From Boswellia sacra (Eukaryota; Streptophyta; Magnoliopsida; Sapindales; Burseraceae): 64,000 nt of DNA. The notes beneath the pieces were generated by a model. That model saw only the letters and a program-made list of their open reading frames with translations, made no database searches and was not told where the DNA came from. The DNA lies in the NCBI GenBank assembly GCA_013180625.2, contig SNVD02014868.1, positions 32,322 to 96,321 of the forward strand, written 5' to 3'. This document shows, one piece after another, positions 22,210 through 33,882 of the stretch. How positions within the stretch are numbered: position 1 is the stretch's first letter; each line of letters starts with the position of its first letter. Position numbers and translations under genes: made by a program.

Positions 22210-22945
22210 TTGAGGACTGATTGCTTTTTGGTATGAAGTCTAAATTTAACTTATTCTCAAACTTCAGATGCCTTTATGATTTTTGCTTTTTTGACTTGAG
22301 ACTTATTCTAAGACATTTTCATCTAAATGAAAAAAGCTAAAAATTCTTACTTTTATTTGAATGCAAATGTCTGAGTCATTTATTACTCCTCTAATTCTCT
22401 TAAATCCCCTTATAAAATTCATTTATTATTAATTTGTGCAAAACCTAATATTTTAATTTTGGAACATTATTATTTACTTCTAATTTTATATTATAATTCT
22501 CTATATATTTTTAAAATTATTTTATGGTCATTTAGCTTATTTATATATCAAATTATTTTAGAAAAAATAACTCCTTTACCCAATCATACACGTTTAAATA
22601 AATTAAATTGATAACAAATTTTGGTATGCAAATATTTTTACTATGCAAAATAAAATCATATTTAAAAATAAAATATATAAATAAGGATATACGTGTAAAA
22701 TCATTAGTTTTCAGGCATTTCAATTCAAATATTAAAATAAATAAAAAATAAATATATCATTCAAATTTTTATGTTTAAAATAATTCATATTTCAATTTAA
22801 TTAATATATATTCAGATTTTAGAGGAAAAAAATCACCCCCTAAGTCTTAACTCAAGAAAACAAACATTACGAAAAGATCTAAAGTTTAAGAATTAGTTAA
22901 ATTTAGACTTCATATTAAAAAACAATTAGCCCCTTAATTTTCTCA
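22210..22945. repeat. Foldback loop with a second, inverted copy outside the right arm
   Basis: The loop 22210-22307 (GAAGTCTAAATTTAACTTATTC, then TTTGACTTGAGACTTATT) reappears in reverse complement at about 22843-22945. The order is therefore arm A, loop L, inverted A, inverted L. Confidence 0.7.
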
Positions 22946-24489
22946 AATAAAGAACATTCCCTACACTTCCATTTGATATGTTCAGAATTCTCTACTACTT
23001 CTTTAGAGTAGTGTTATCGTTATAAACTATCCATATAAGCATACTCACACAAATTTATGTGACATTTTTGAATTATTATCATATCATCCACATTAAATAA
23101 TGTAATTAAAATTTAAAATTCACTTATCCAACCAAATTATGGCGCATCAGTTTATATAAGTAAATTTGTATAGATTGTTTATAAAAATAGTATTACGCGT
23201 TTATCTATACTCAATATACCATTTTACTGTTAATTTCAAGAACTTTGACTTCAATTTTTTTTAGTAATATTTGAAGCTAATTTTTCTAGCTGAGTAAAGG
23301 TATATGATATTACTCATCTTATTAAAATATATATTTAATAGGGCAAGTTCTAAGACACCACTTTTTTAACACAAATTATAAGTTATTAAATTAACACGTT
23401 TTCAACAGTTATAATTAAATATAACAATTATCATTGTCAATGTTCATTAATTATACATATTAGATTGAATCTTAACCATTAAAAGTTGGTTAATCCAATG
23501 ACTCAGAATTTGTGTTAAAAAAAAGGCGTTATGGAACCTAACCGATATTTAATATGTAGAATATTAAGGGATGTTGTGTTAAAATGATATCTTCTTATTG
23601 TTTGTCTAAGAGCTACTATTTAGGCCATCTATATATATAGTCCAAAAAAAATTGCTAGTAGTCTTCCATAAGCCACTGCCCCAAAAATCTTTAAAAAAAA
23701 AAATTACTGCCACAATAAATGATACGTAAACTTAAAAAATTATTAAAAAAATATATTAAAATCTTGAAATAATAAAAAGATTGTCCATTTGCACGTAAAA
23801 AGTTGTCTTATAAAGTTTAAATCTTTCAAGGTTAAATATTTTTCTAATTTTAATTCTTTTGTTATTTTAAAAATTTGAATATTTTGAATAGTCAACTGTG
23901 GGCAATTTAGAAAATTTATATTTTTAACAAAATTTTTAATTGTTCTCAACAGAGAGGGGAGGCATGTAAGATTTTCAAAACTAAACAAAGCCATATTGGA
24001 TTTCAGCAAGCCTTAGGGGATATTTGTGAAATTCACCCTTTTAACTATATACATTTCAGAAACTTGTATTCTAATTTATTCTCATGAGATAGGAAAGCAA
24101 TCATTGCACCCAAAACACCCTATACTATTGTTGTAACTAACTATTCGTTGGCCTAACCAATTTCCATCCTAAAGTAAGAGGGAGTTGAGAAGAGAGCTAC
24201 TAGAGTTATAGAAGATGGACAGTAAATATAGTCTTATTTTAATTAATTTATGTCATTAACATATTATGTACAACATTATTTTTTTAAATTAAAAATATGT
24301 AAAGAAGGGTGTCTGAGTCATTTTACCTATTTGTTCAGTATCAGACTCCATTTTTTGTAATAAGATGTTAACCTTAAGGATGATACTATACTTTTGAAAA
24401 TACACGTAAGATTCTTGATTTTTGGGTAACCTCAAGGAACAAATTGTTATTAACCCAATAATGGAAAGTTTCCAATATAACCCTCCAAG
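22946..24489. other. AT-rich intergenic stretch
   Basis: Apart from the MITE at 23346-23541 I see no gene, RNA or defined repeat. Short open frames here are AT-rich noise. Confidence 0.45.
23346..23541. mobile_element. MITE with imperfect terminal inverted repeats, about 196 bp
   Basis: The left end AGTTCTAAGACACCACTTTT followed by TTTAACACAAATT is matched inversely by the right end AGGTTCCATAACGCC then TTTTTTTTAACACAAATT. No coding capacity. The right half recurs at 1255-1350, so it is a dispersed family. The superfamily is not determined. Confidence 0.6.
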
Positions 24490-25183
24490 TAGGAATGTTA
24501 ATGAGGTGGAGGGAGGTAGGGGATGAATTTCATACCCACTATTTATCGGTATCCCTATCCCCACCCCATTCCCCCTTTATTAAGAATTGGGGCAAAGCGG
24601 GGTATCGCTATTTACTATTAAGGATTCCTCGCTCGACCCTGCCCCATTTAATTTTAAAGTTTACATATTATTTCTTCTGACTGATATAAAAAAATAAAAA
24701 AAAAAAGATTTAAAGGAAAGTCTATAATAGTAAAGTAGTTACTAAAAAATAAAAAAAAAATAAAACAAAACTATACATTTGATTTTATTTTAAAGAGAAA
24801 CAAAAAACTTGTCTTAAAAGTAAATAAAAAAGAAAAGCAATCTTTAAGATCTTTAACTATATTCAAAGTAGAAATAATTATATCATATGTTTTATTAAAA
24901 TAAAAAAGTACAATTATCAAATAAACTAGAAAAGAAAAATACAACTAGGGTTTTTAGTGGAAAACGTGAAAAGAAATTATAACATTAATTTAAAACATAT
25001 TAATATTATATATTTATTTAATCTATTAATTTTGCGGGGTGGGGTAAAATTCATAAATTCTATCCCCCTCCCATATAATTATGGGTTATAAATTTTAAAC
25101 CCATACTCACCCATGGACCCACCCCTATTTTTTTCCCCAAATTCCCACGGCCTCCTCATTTGTGGGTTGTTTTGACATCCCTG
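24490..25183. mobile_element. Non-autonomous hAT-like element rich in GGGGTA/TACCCC words
   Basis: The left end TAGGAATGTTAATGAGGTGG pairs with the right end, whose inverse is CAGGGATGTCAAAACAACCC. Subterminal parts are full of GGGG...CCCC phrases (ACCCACTATTTATCGGTATC, CCCATGGACCCACCCC), typical of a widespread plant MITE style. Flanking octamers match at only about 5 of 8 positions, so the target duplication is degraded. A related piece starts near 25229 (TAGGAATGGCAATGGGTAGA) and seems truncated. Confidence 0.5.
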
Positions 25184-25812
25184 TCACTAAGTGATCCCAA
25201 TTAATAGAAGGCATGTAATGAGAGAGTCTAGGAATGGCAATGGGTAGAGTAAGGTAGGGTATAGCAGTATCCATACCCTACCCTTAGTAAAAAATTGATA
25301 CCTATATCCTTCAAGGGTTTTAAGTTTCATACTCGTACCCCCATCCATATTCATTAATAAAAAACTATACTGTACCCATTTATAGAAGGGCTCCTATAGG
25401 GTCTGACAAAAAATAATGCTAATAATTTAATTGTATTGAACAAAGTCCAAACATAACTCAAAAATCTAACTAACAAAAGAAAAAACACTCAACCAACAAA
25501 AGCCTTCATGATCTTCTTTTTGCAATTTTTCCTAAAAAAAATTAACCAACAAACAAATAAATAAAAGGACCATTAAAAAAAGTAATGCCAAAATCCTTCA
25601 AGATCCTCTTCTTGCAATCATCAATTATGATTTTGACCCCAATTCAACAACTCATGTAACATCGAATGATGAAACAACAATTAAGTTTAGTATTAAATGT
25701 ATATTAAGTTATGTTAAAATGATAGAGTTTTTTTATGCTTTATGCATTAAACTTTTTATATTTTATTTAATTATTATTAATACTTTTTTTGATAGGGTAT
25801 TTAAAAGGTATA
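25184..25812. other. AT-rich flank left of the Athila-type element
   Basis: It begins with the fragment of a second GGGTA-rich MITE (about 25229-25400). The rest is AT-rich. The five bases before the LTR are GTATA and are not repeated at either right-hand boundary (37360 or 41330). Confidence 0.4.
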
Positions 25813-27335
25813 TGACACATCCGAAAAAGGATTGTCTCCCAAGTATAGGAGTATCGAAGTAATAATCCCGGTGAGACCGAGGTCGATCCACGAGGAAGGA
25901 GATCTTAGCGTTACAAATTATAAGATAAGCAAATATGATATGAATAATTCAAAGAAATGACAAGATAATATCAATAAATATGTAAGATGGTAGGCGGTAT
26001 TACCGACCATTCAAATATACAACAAAAAGCAAGAGAAGGTAAAACCATCCATGGAAATAGGTGGTATAACCAACCATAGTAAATTAAAGAACAATTTCAT
26101 AAGGTGGTAGAACCTACCATAGTAAATAAAATAAAAGTTCATAAACAATAGAATAATTAAAATACAAGAGGAATTAACACAATAACAATGAAGGCTAAGG
26201 TTAGGGGATCCGCCCTTGATATTTCAAATAAGGATAATTAACCCATTTTAGTTATATGAATTATATTTGTTTCATTACCAATATTTATACCACTTCTTGT
26301 AAATGGGTTCAAGCATCCAATGTGCCAATCACCATATGTCTACAACAAATCAAGGTTCCTAACTAGATTGTGTCGGTAAGGAAGAACCATACATCATCTA
26401 GAAAGAATCCAAGCATTTGATGTGCCAAGGATTGTCGACAATGGATCAAGACCTCCACTTTACGAGTGGTGTCAAGATTGATTAAGAAATTAAATACAAA
26501 TCATATTGAATAAACATTATTAGATTAAGATTATTAAGCACATATTTAAGGGTTAGAGAATCCTTATTCTCATATCAAGGGTTTCACCCTTTCACCTTAG
26601 CAAAAGAGAAATTAGAAGAACATTATAATAGAAAGAAAATAAAATGCAAGAAAAAGGAATTCATTAATAACATAAACACACAAAACACAATACAAGATCC
26701 TAGCCAAAGCCAAAATGTTCCAGCCCAGGCCAAGATGCCCTAATGGGTCACAAGGCACCTCTATTTATAGATACATCCAGGGGCAAACTTGTCAAATTAC
26801 AAGGGCATAATTGTCAAATATTAGTTGTAAATATCTTTGACAATTGAGATCATTAGGCACTGACTTTGACCATCAATTTGACATTGAAATATTGAGAATT
26901 TTAATCACATGTCTTCATGAACGTTGTAGATATTTCTCTCAGCTTTCTAGAACATATTGATTTGCACAATTTGGATACTTATTTTGAGAGATACGGTCCA
27001 AATACTGAGGCCTGGTCAGACTGGGCCGAGATTGTAGATGGGTTCACTTCAAGCCTAATTTTGGTCCACTAAGAGCCCGAATTTGATGATGCTTAAATGC
27101 AGTCTTATAAAAAATTGAATCGGCTTTCCAAAACATTAAGAATTGCACCATTCTGGTCTATAAATAGAGAGTTATACCCATTTTACCGAACCTGTAACAA
27201 AACCAAAATTAAGAGGAAGTTAATTCCAGAGATGCAAAAACTACAAATATGCTTAAGTTGAGGAATTTAATGACACTATTAATGCAATATGATGAACTAA
27301 GCTCTTATTAAACATACATATTTAAGTGTTCATCA
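25813..27335 (-). repeat. 3' LTR (in element sense) of element 1
   Basis: In - strand sense it starts TGATGAACACTTAAATATG and ends GGATGTGTCA, a proper TG...CA LTR. It matches 35833-37359 along its whole length. Confidence 0.92.
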
Positions 27336-28699
27336 CACCCCCCAACTAGCTTATTGCTAGTCCCTAGCAGTTAAAGCGTTATTATTTAGAAGTGATTTTT
27401 AGAATTTTACATCCAAGGTGGTCATTATTGCACTCTCCTTGATTTTATCCAAATAAACAAACTCTCAACCAATTATTATTATTATTATTATTATTATTTA
27501 TGACTCATGTACCTTTTGATCAAGATATCTATAAACCTTCATTTTGTGCTCAGTCAACACATGACTATGGGGCTTATTAGAGAGAAGCCATATCGGTTCT
27601 AATATTTGTTAAGGCTAACAACCTTAGGTAAGGGGCATTTATTCATTTTATATATATATATATTTTTTTTTTCTCTCTCTCTCTCTTTTTTTTTTTTAAG
27701 GAATGCATCTTTAACCCATATAGCGAGCCTTATGCTAATGACTCTCAAACCAGTTGGCCTTAGGGTATTAGGTGTTAAGACACCCCTTCGAGCTTAACGA
27801 CTCGAGTTGCCGATACTTTATTTTTGCTTAGAAACTTGTGGATAGTGCAATGTTCAATCCCATTAAGCTTTCTTCTTAATCCATGTAGCGAGCTTTGGGC
27901 CAATAGCTTCCAAACCAGTTGGTCTTAAGGTATTAGGTGTTGAGGCACCCCTCAGGCTTAATTGCTCGAATTAAGGAGGCTACGAGACCAAACTTATCCA
28001 TAATTGCTCTCTTCTTTTTTTTCACTTTTCTTTTTTTTTTTTTAACTTTCCCCTTCCTTTGTGTTGTTATCCTAAACAAAACAAAAGAACTCAAATATTA
28101 CAACAATTCATTTTGCCACCCACAATCATGCATCAAGGTATGTGTGTGTGTGTGAAGAAAGGCTCATGAATACTTGCTTAATGAGTACATAAGCGCACAA
28201 TTTTTTAAATGATAAGGTTGTGAGAGTTCATAGATTTGAATAATTCAAAGTGAAATGAATAATACCTCCTTGTTATAAAATTCAAAAATCAAGACTAAAT
28301 AATATCAAGTTAGCTAAAATGAGTTCACAAGATCAAAATAAAATGACAAATTGGTTAGAATGGGTTTCAAGAGTTCAAACTGGCCCTCCCTACTCTGCCA
28401 TTCCTGATCTAGAATGCGTCTCAAGAGGATTTGAACTCCTTACACCGCACTCTGAATCTAATTACTAACTCGCTTTTTTTTTTTTGCAAGAAAAAAAAAT
28501 TCAAGACACACTTATGTCTACTATCCTTCCCCCCCAAACAAATGAAACATTGTCCTCAATGTTTAAATGTAGAAAGATAAAGTATAAGGAAAATAACCTG
28601 AAGCTTCTGTTATTCAAGAGAGATGACCTGAAAGACTCATAAATAACATGCTAAAAATAAAATAAAATAAAGGACAAGAAAAAAATTACAAACGGAGAT
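27336..28699 (-). other. Polypurine tract and 3' untranslated region of element 1
   Basis: Directly beside the LTR the - strand reads AGTTGGGGGGTG, the polypurine tract. An (ATT)n run lies at 27471-27499. Two diverged copies of a segment containing CAAACCAGTTGG and GGTATTAGGTGTT lie at about 27715-27805 and 27880-27970. No coding frame is convincing. The same architecture, inverted, is in element 2 at 38470-39850, so it belongs to the family. Confidence 0.6.
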
Positions 28700-29334
28700 T
28701 CAGATCCAATTTGCACTTTTTTTTTGCCCTCCTGCCCAATTAATTTGAGTACTAGCTCGGTCAGGTTCACACTCAACTTCTTGTAATTTGTCAAGTAACT
28801 CACCAGCAGAAGTGGCAGAAACAAGGATCTTTCTCGCCCAATGTGGGATAAAATTTTGTTTTACAGCTGCATCAACAAAACTTATTAAAGGATCAAAGAA
28901 ATTGTTAACATTCAACAAACCTATGGGTTTTTGATGGAGATTCAATTGGGCCCAAGAGGCCATTTGAAAAATTTCTTCAAAAGTACCAAAGCCACCTGGT
29001 AAAGCAATAAAGGCATCTGAATTGATGAGCATATGTGCCATGCGTTCATGCATAGAGGAGACCTGTAACTCCGTCCCAACCGTTTTTCCAACGATGCTTT
29101 CTACAACCAAAGCTCTAGGAATAACTCCTAAAACTTGACTACCTCCTACATGTGCAGCTGTTGACACACAACCCATTAACCCGAGGCTACCTCCCTCATA
29201 AACCACATGAATCTTTCAACAGCCAGTAGCTTACCAAGATAGTTTGCTACTTCTACAAACTCCTCACTTTTACCCGGTCGAGATCCGCAGAATACACATA
29301 TCCTTTGGATTCGACGTTGTGAAGTTCCCTCCAT
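28700..29334 (-). pseudogene. LOG-like cytokinin riboside 5'-monophosphate phosphoribohydrolase carried by element 1
   Basis: On the - strand an ATG (29332-29334) starts MEGTSQRRIQRICVFCGSRP, the normal N-terminus of plant LOG enzymes. After LGKLLA the frame slips at about 29210-29225. The neighbouring frame then gives GGSLGLMG, VSSMHERMAHM, the hallmark PGGFGTFEEIFQ and KPIGLLNVNNFFDPLISF, to a stop at 28700-28702. About 211 codons is full family length. LOG proteins release active cytokinin bases from nucleotides in the cytosol or nucleus. The PGGxGTxxE motif and the HER arginine are kept, but the lysine after HER is Met and one glycine of the GGG start is Glu. No introns are present although plant LOG genes have several, so it was captured as a processed copy. 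Same strand as pol, between pol and the 3' LTR. Confidence 0.85.
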
Positions 29335-29650
29335 GTCTATGCAACTCTCTAACTATGTGTGAAGAAGAGAACAAGAGATGTGGTATTTATGGAGTGCAAA
29401 AAGGTATACTAATGATGATATCTATCTAGGTAGCTCGGTTGTTTGTTGAAAAATTTGACAATAATGCATAAAAATTCAAAAGATGATGAAATAAGACACC
29501 ATAAGTCAAACGAAAGATACAAATTCAAAAAATGACAGCTATGAGGTATTAAAATTCAAAAATGATGGCACGCATGCATATGTACAGGTAGTTGTGACTG
29601 TGGCTCATATCTTCCTCTGGTTTTACGTCTAGAAACGGCTTAAACACCTT
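29335..29650 (-). other. Spacer between the small cysteine-rich ORF and the LOG-like gene
   Basis: Non-coding, conserved in position with 37515-37838 of element 2 (shared words such as AAATTCAAAAATGATGGC). It may hold the leader of a subgenomic or spliced LOG transcript; no promoter element is certain. Confidence 0.4.
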
Positions 29651-30199
29651 CTATGAGTTGGGGATATGCTTCCCATCCAGTTTTCTTATAAACTGACAAA
29701 CAGGGTCGTTTTGAGTCAGATTCCCAAGAATATAGCGTTCCTGCTCATCTCGGAATTGTGTCCACAAATTAAAAATTTCACGCTGCACAAGTCCACAAGA
29801 ATGCGTCTCAAGAGTCATTCGGATATCATCCAAAGACTCCTTACTCAGTCCATTCTTGATGAACTGTAGTTTATCCTCTCGAGTGTTAGACAAATATCCC
29901 CAGGAGCGGCAACGCTGGTTACAAGTCCATCTTGCACATCTGGGACAAACTTGTAACCTTTTCGCTCTTCGCTTTTTGGCATAAGAGCTTTGTCCCAAAC
30001 CTGGCATGTGGGACACAAGATTATCTGAAAATTCATAGGAAAATCGAACCTTGGCTTCAATTAACCATCTTACTTTGACAGGCATACCCTTACACATCAA
30101 CATCCTTAGTCTTTCTGCACGAGCTTTGTAAATTTTAAGCAAATCATTTGGAGGAAGAGAGGGAAAATGTTTGTGCAGATTTGAGAGAATGGTGTCCAT
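29651..30199 (-). CDS. Small cysteine-rich basic protein, viral nucleic-acid-binding-protein-like (182 aa)
   Basis: The frame is intact from ATG 30197-30199 to TAG 29651-29653; an in-frame ATG 15 codons upstream is also possible. The N-terminal half is helical and hydrophobic/basic (about residues 1-80). At about residues 86-110 a basic run SSYAKKRRAKRL is followed by CPRCARWTCNQRC, a CxxC-x4-CxxxC knuckle, then SWGYLSN and an LQFIKNGLS helix. This order (aromatic-basic run, knuckle, short helix) and the size resemble the 3'-proximal cysteine-rich nucleic-acid-binding proteins of carla-, mandari- and related filamentous RNA viruses; that is inference from motif shape. It stands where Athila elements carry an env-like ORF, but I see no signal peptide or membrane helix. 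It is the only unbroken ORF downstream of pol, and its last 50 codons recur in element 2. Confidence 0.6.
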   Translation of the reverse strand: MDTILSNLHKHFPSLPPNDLLKIYKARAERLRMLMCKGMPVKVRWLIEAKVRFSYEFSDNLVSHMPGLGQSSYAKKRRAKRLQVCPRCARWTCNQRCRSWGYLSNTREDKLQFIKNGLSKESLDDIRMTLETHSCGLVQREIFNLWTQFRDEQERYILGNLTQNDPVCQFIRKLDGKHIPNS

Positions 30200-30322
30200 G
30201 TAAAAATGCGAGAAAAGAAAGAAAAATGAATGCAAGGTGAGCAATAGTTTTTAGGGAACTAAAAAACGGACTTTAAAAGTCAGGAGTACCGTATCCGCCA
30301 CTTGACCGGGAAAAATCAATCC

Positions 30323-33300
30323 TTAAAAAGGATCGATTAAAGCAATGGACTCTTCATTTTGGTCAAAATTTTCAAAGAATGGTTTTAACCGTTGTCCATT
30401 AACTTTAAACACATTACTATTCTTTGGGTTCTCAATTTCAACTGCTCCATGAGGGAAACCATTTTTAACAATAAAAGGCCCAGCCCAACGAGACCGAAGT
30501 TTACCAGGAAACAAATGCAATCTTGAATCATACAAAAGAACCTTTTGTGAAGGTTCAAAAGATTTTCTAACAATGAATTTGTCATGAAAAACCTTCATTT
30601 TTTCTTTGTAGATTTTAGAATTTTCATAAGCCTCATTCCTGATTTCTTCAAGTTCACTCAGTTGGAATTTACGTAATTTGCAAGCATCATTCAAATTTGT
30701 GTTGAATGTTTTAATGGCCTAATAAGCTTTATGCTCAATTTCCACGGCAAGTGACAAGGTTTTCCATAAACTAGTCTATAAGGAGACATTCCTAATGATG
30801 TTTTAAAAGCAGTTCGGTAAGCCCAAAGTGTATCACTAAGTCTTAAAGACCAATCTTTACGATTTGGGTTAACCGTTTTTTCTAAGATCTGTTTTATCTC
30901 CCTATTAGCTAATCCAACTTGTCCACTTGTTTGTGGGTGATAAGGTGTAGAAATTTTATGGGTTATTCCATATTTTTTCATTAAAGTTTCAAATGGTTTG
31001 TTACAAAAATGTGTACCCCATCACTAATAATGGCTCGAGGAATTCCAAATCTACTTAAGATATTCTCCTTCAAGAATTTGACAACTGTTTTGTAATCATT
31101 GTTTCGACATGGAATTGCCTCGACCCATTTTGAAACATAGTCTACTGCAACAAGGATGTACACAAAACCAAATGACGGTGGAAAGGGTCCCATAAAATCA
31201 ATACCCTAACAGTCAAAGATTTCAACGATAAGAATGGGATTCAACGGCATCATGTTTCTTTTTGAAATAGATCCCAATTTTTGACAATTTTCACACTTTT
31301 TGCAAAATGCATATGCATCTTTAAATAAGGTGGGCCAATAAAATCCACATTGTAAGATCTTAGCAGCTGTTTTTCTAGATGAAAAATGTCCTCCACATGC
31401 TTCAGAATGACAAAAGTTAATGACACTACTTACCTCATTGTCGGGTATGCATTTTCTTATTATTTGGTCTGGACAATATTTGAACAATTATGGGTCATCC
31501 TAGTAAAAATTTTTCACCTCGGTTAAAAATTTCCTTTTGTCTTGAGCATTCCAATGAGGTGGCATTTTTCCTGTTGCAAGAAAATTTATAATGTTAGCAA
31601 ACCAAGGTATAGTAGCAACGGAAAATAAAAACTCATCAGGAAAAGAATCATTGATAGGTGAAGTTTCAATTAATGTCTCTGTCGTTAGTCTTGAAAGATG
31701 ATCTGCAACGACATTTTCGGCTCCTTTCTTATCCGTTATTTTGATGTTAAATTCTTGGAGCAATAAGATCCACCGTATCAATCTAGGTTTTGCATCCTGT
31801 TTAGATATTAAATATCTCACAGTTGCATGGTCAGTGTAAACAATTGTCGGAGAACCAATTAAATAAGAACGAAATTTGTCCAATGCAAATACTACTGCAA
31901 GTAGTTCTTTTCAGTTGTTGTGTAATTCATTTGTGCATCATTTAAAGTCCTACTTGCATAGTATATTACGTAAGGCTTACCTTCTTTTCTTTGTCCTAAG
32001 ACAGCACCAACGGCATAGTCACTTGCATCACACATCACTTCAAAAGGCAAGGACCAATCAGGAGATTGCATAATTGGAGCAGTTGTTAAAAGTCCAATTA
32101 GTGTATCAAAGGCATTTTGACATTCTTGAGTCCATTCAAAGGAAGTATTTTTTATTAAGAGGTTACAAAGAGGTTTAGATATAGCACTGAAATTTCTTAT
32201 GAACCTCCTATAAAATCCAGCATGCCCTAAGAATGAACGAATCTTTTTAACTGTTTTTGGTGGAGGCAAATGGGAAATTAGTTCCACTTTTGCTTTATCC
32301 ACTTCAATTCCTTTAAAAGACACCACATGACCTAAAACAATTCCTGAAGTGACCATATAATGACATTTTTCCCAATTCAAAATAAGACCTTTTTCTACAC
32401 ACCTTTTTAGGACTTTTTCAAATTTTCAAGACAATTATCAAAAGAGTTTCCAAAGACAGTTAAATCATCCATGAAAACTTCTAAACAATGCTCAACCATG
32501 TCACTGAAAATGCTTAACATGCATCTTTGAAAAGTGGATGGGGCATTACAAAGTCTAAAAGGCATTCTCCTAAATGCAAAAGTGCCAAAGGGGCACGTGA
32601 ATGTGGTCTTTTCTTGGTCTTCAAGTGCAATGGGGATTTGATAGTAGCCTGAGTATCCATCAAGAAAGCAGTAGTAGGGGTTTCCTACTACTCTTTCAAG
32701 AATTTGGTCAAGGAAGGGTAAGGGAAAATGGTCTTTTCTAGTGACAGCATTTAATTTTCTATAGTCAATGCACAGCCTCCAACTAGATGAGACACGAGTT
32801 GGCAATAATTCACCCTTTTCATTTTTAACTACTGTAATGCCAGATTTCTTAGGTACTACTTGTGTAGGGCTTACCTACTTACTATCAGAAATAGGACAGA
32901 TAATTCCCACATCAAGTAGTTTAAGAACTTCAGCCCTAATCACCTTTTTCATATGGGGATTTAATCTCCTTTGAGGTTGTTGGGATGTTTTGGCATTTTC
33001 TTCTAAATGTATTCTATGTGTACAAATCAAAGGGTTAATGCCTTTTATGTCTTTTAAAGTCCACCTGATTGCATTTTTATGTCTTTTAAGCACATGTATC
33101 AACTTACCTTGTTGCTTGCTTGTGAGGGACAAAGAAATTACCATCGGATATGTCTGATTCTCCCCAAGATATGCATATTTCAGTCCTTCAGGTAAGGGTT
33201 TCAATTCTAACTTGGGAGCTTCCTCTTCCTTATTTTCATTCATTTGCCCCAATTCTTCAAATCTTGATTTTGAGCCTTTTTCCAACACCTGTGCACAATC

Positions 33301-33882
33301 CAGTAAAGAACACATATCAGAAAGATCATGTTCTAGTTCTATACTTGATTCTAACGAATTCACTAAACAAGTTTCCAAAGGGTTAGAAGAACTCCCTTTT
33401 TGGATGTGATCTTCCACAATAGATTCGATCATATTAGCCTCCTCAGTTTCTTCTTCTTCTTCATGTGTTTGTTTGCACATATTGAAAACATTTAGTTCCA
33501 ATGTCATGTTCCCAAAAGATAGCTTCATGACTCCATTCCTACAATTAATCAAAGCATTAGAGGTAGCTAGAAATTGGACGCCCCTAAAATGAACAGGAAT
33601 TGAATACATACTTCCACTGGTTTGTGTCCAAGACAATAAAATCCACTGGGTAAATGAATTTATTCGACTTGAACTAACAATCTTCTACTACTCCTCTTGG
33701 TACTTCAATTGATCTATCAGCAAGCAAAAGAGTCACAGAAGTCGGTTTTAACTCACCTAGATTGAGTTTCTGAAAAACTGAATATGGAAGCAAATTCACA
33801 CTAGCACCACAGAATCAAGTAAAAGCTTGTCAATTTTATGGTCCTCCATAACACATGAAATTGTAGGACAAACCTGGGATCC
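30323..33882 (-). pseudogene. Element 1 pol: protease, reverse transcriptase, RNase H, integrase (broken)
   Basis: Reading on the - strand: a protease segment with LLLDS near 33800-33825, whose DSGA triad is disrupted by two extra bases; an RT N-terminal part to 32875; the RT core 32407-32805 with RLCIDYRKLNAVTRKD and catalytic FMDDLTVF near 32465; RNase H from about 32000 to 31500 with CDASDYAVGAVLGQR and [10 protein letters not shown]; an integrase zinc region with H..H and CKKCENCQ (31206-31487); the integrase core with GPFPPSFGFVYILVAVDYVS and [10 protein letters not shown]; and a C-terminal part ending at 30323. At least six breaks (frameshifts near 33810, 32390, 31890 and 31010; stops near 32877, 31500 and 31205) separate these. 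The wording of RT and RNase H is Athila-like. Confidence 0.88.

Larger units (their letters stand above)
14371..22842. repeat. Foldback (long inverted repeat) element, split by an LTR retrotransposon
   Basis: The right arm 22308-22842, read in reverse complement, starts GGGGGTGATTTTTTTCC and ends GAAAATGTCTTAGA. The same sequence on the + strand starts at 14371 (GGGGCGATTTTTTTTT), runs to 14462, and resumes at 21784-21788 after the 7.3 kb LTR element, ending at 22209. Removing the LTR element and one copy of its target duplication leaves arms of about 510 and 535 bases with a 98-base loop. No transposase is present. The flanks show no clear target duplication, so the superfamily is undecided. 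Confidence 0.75.
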
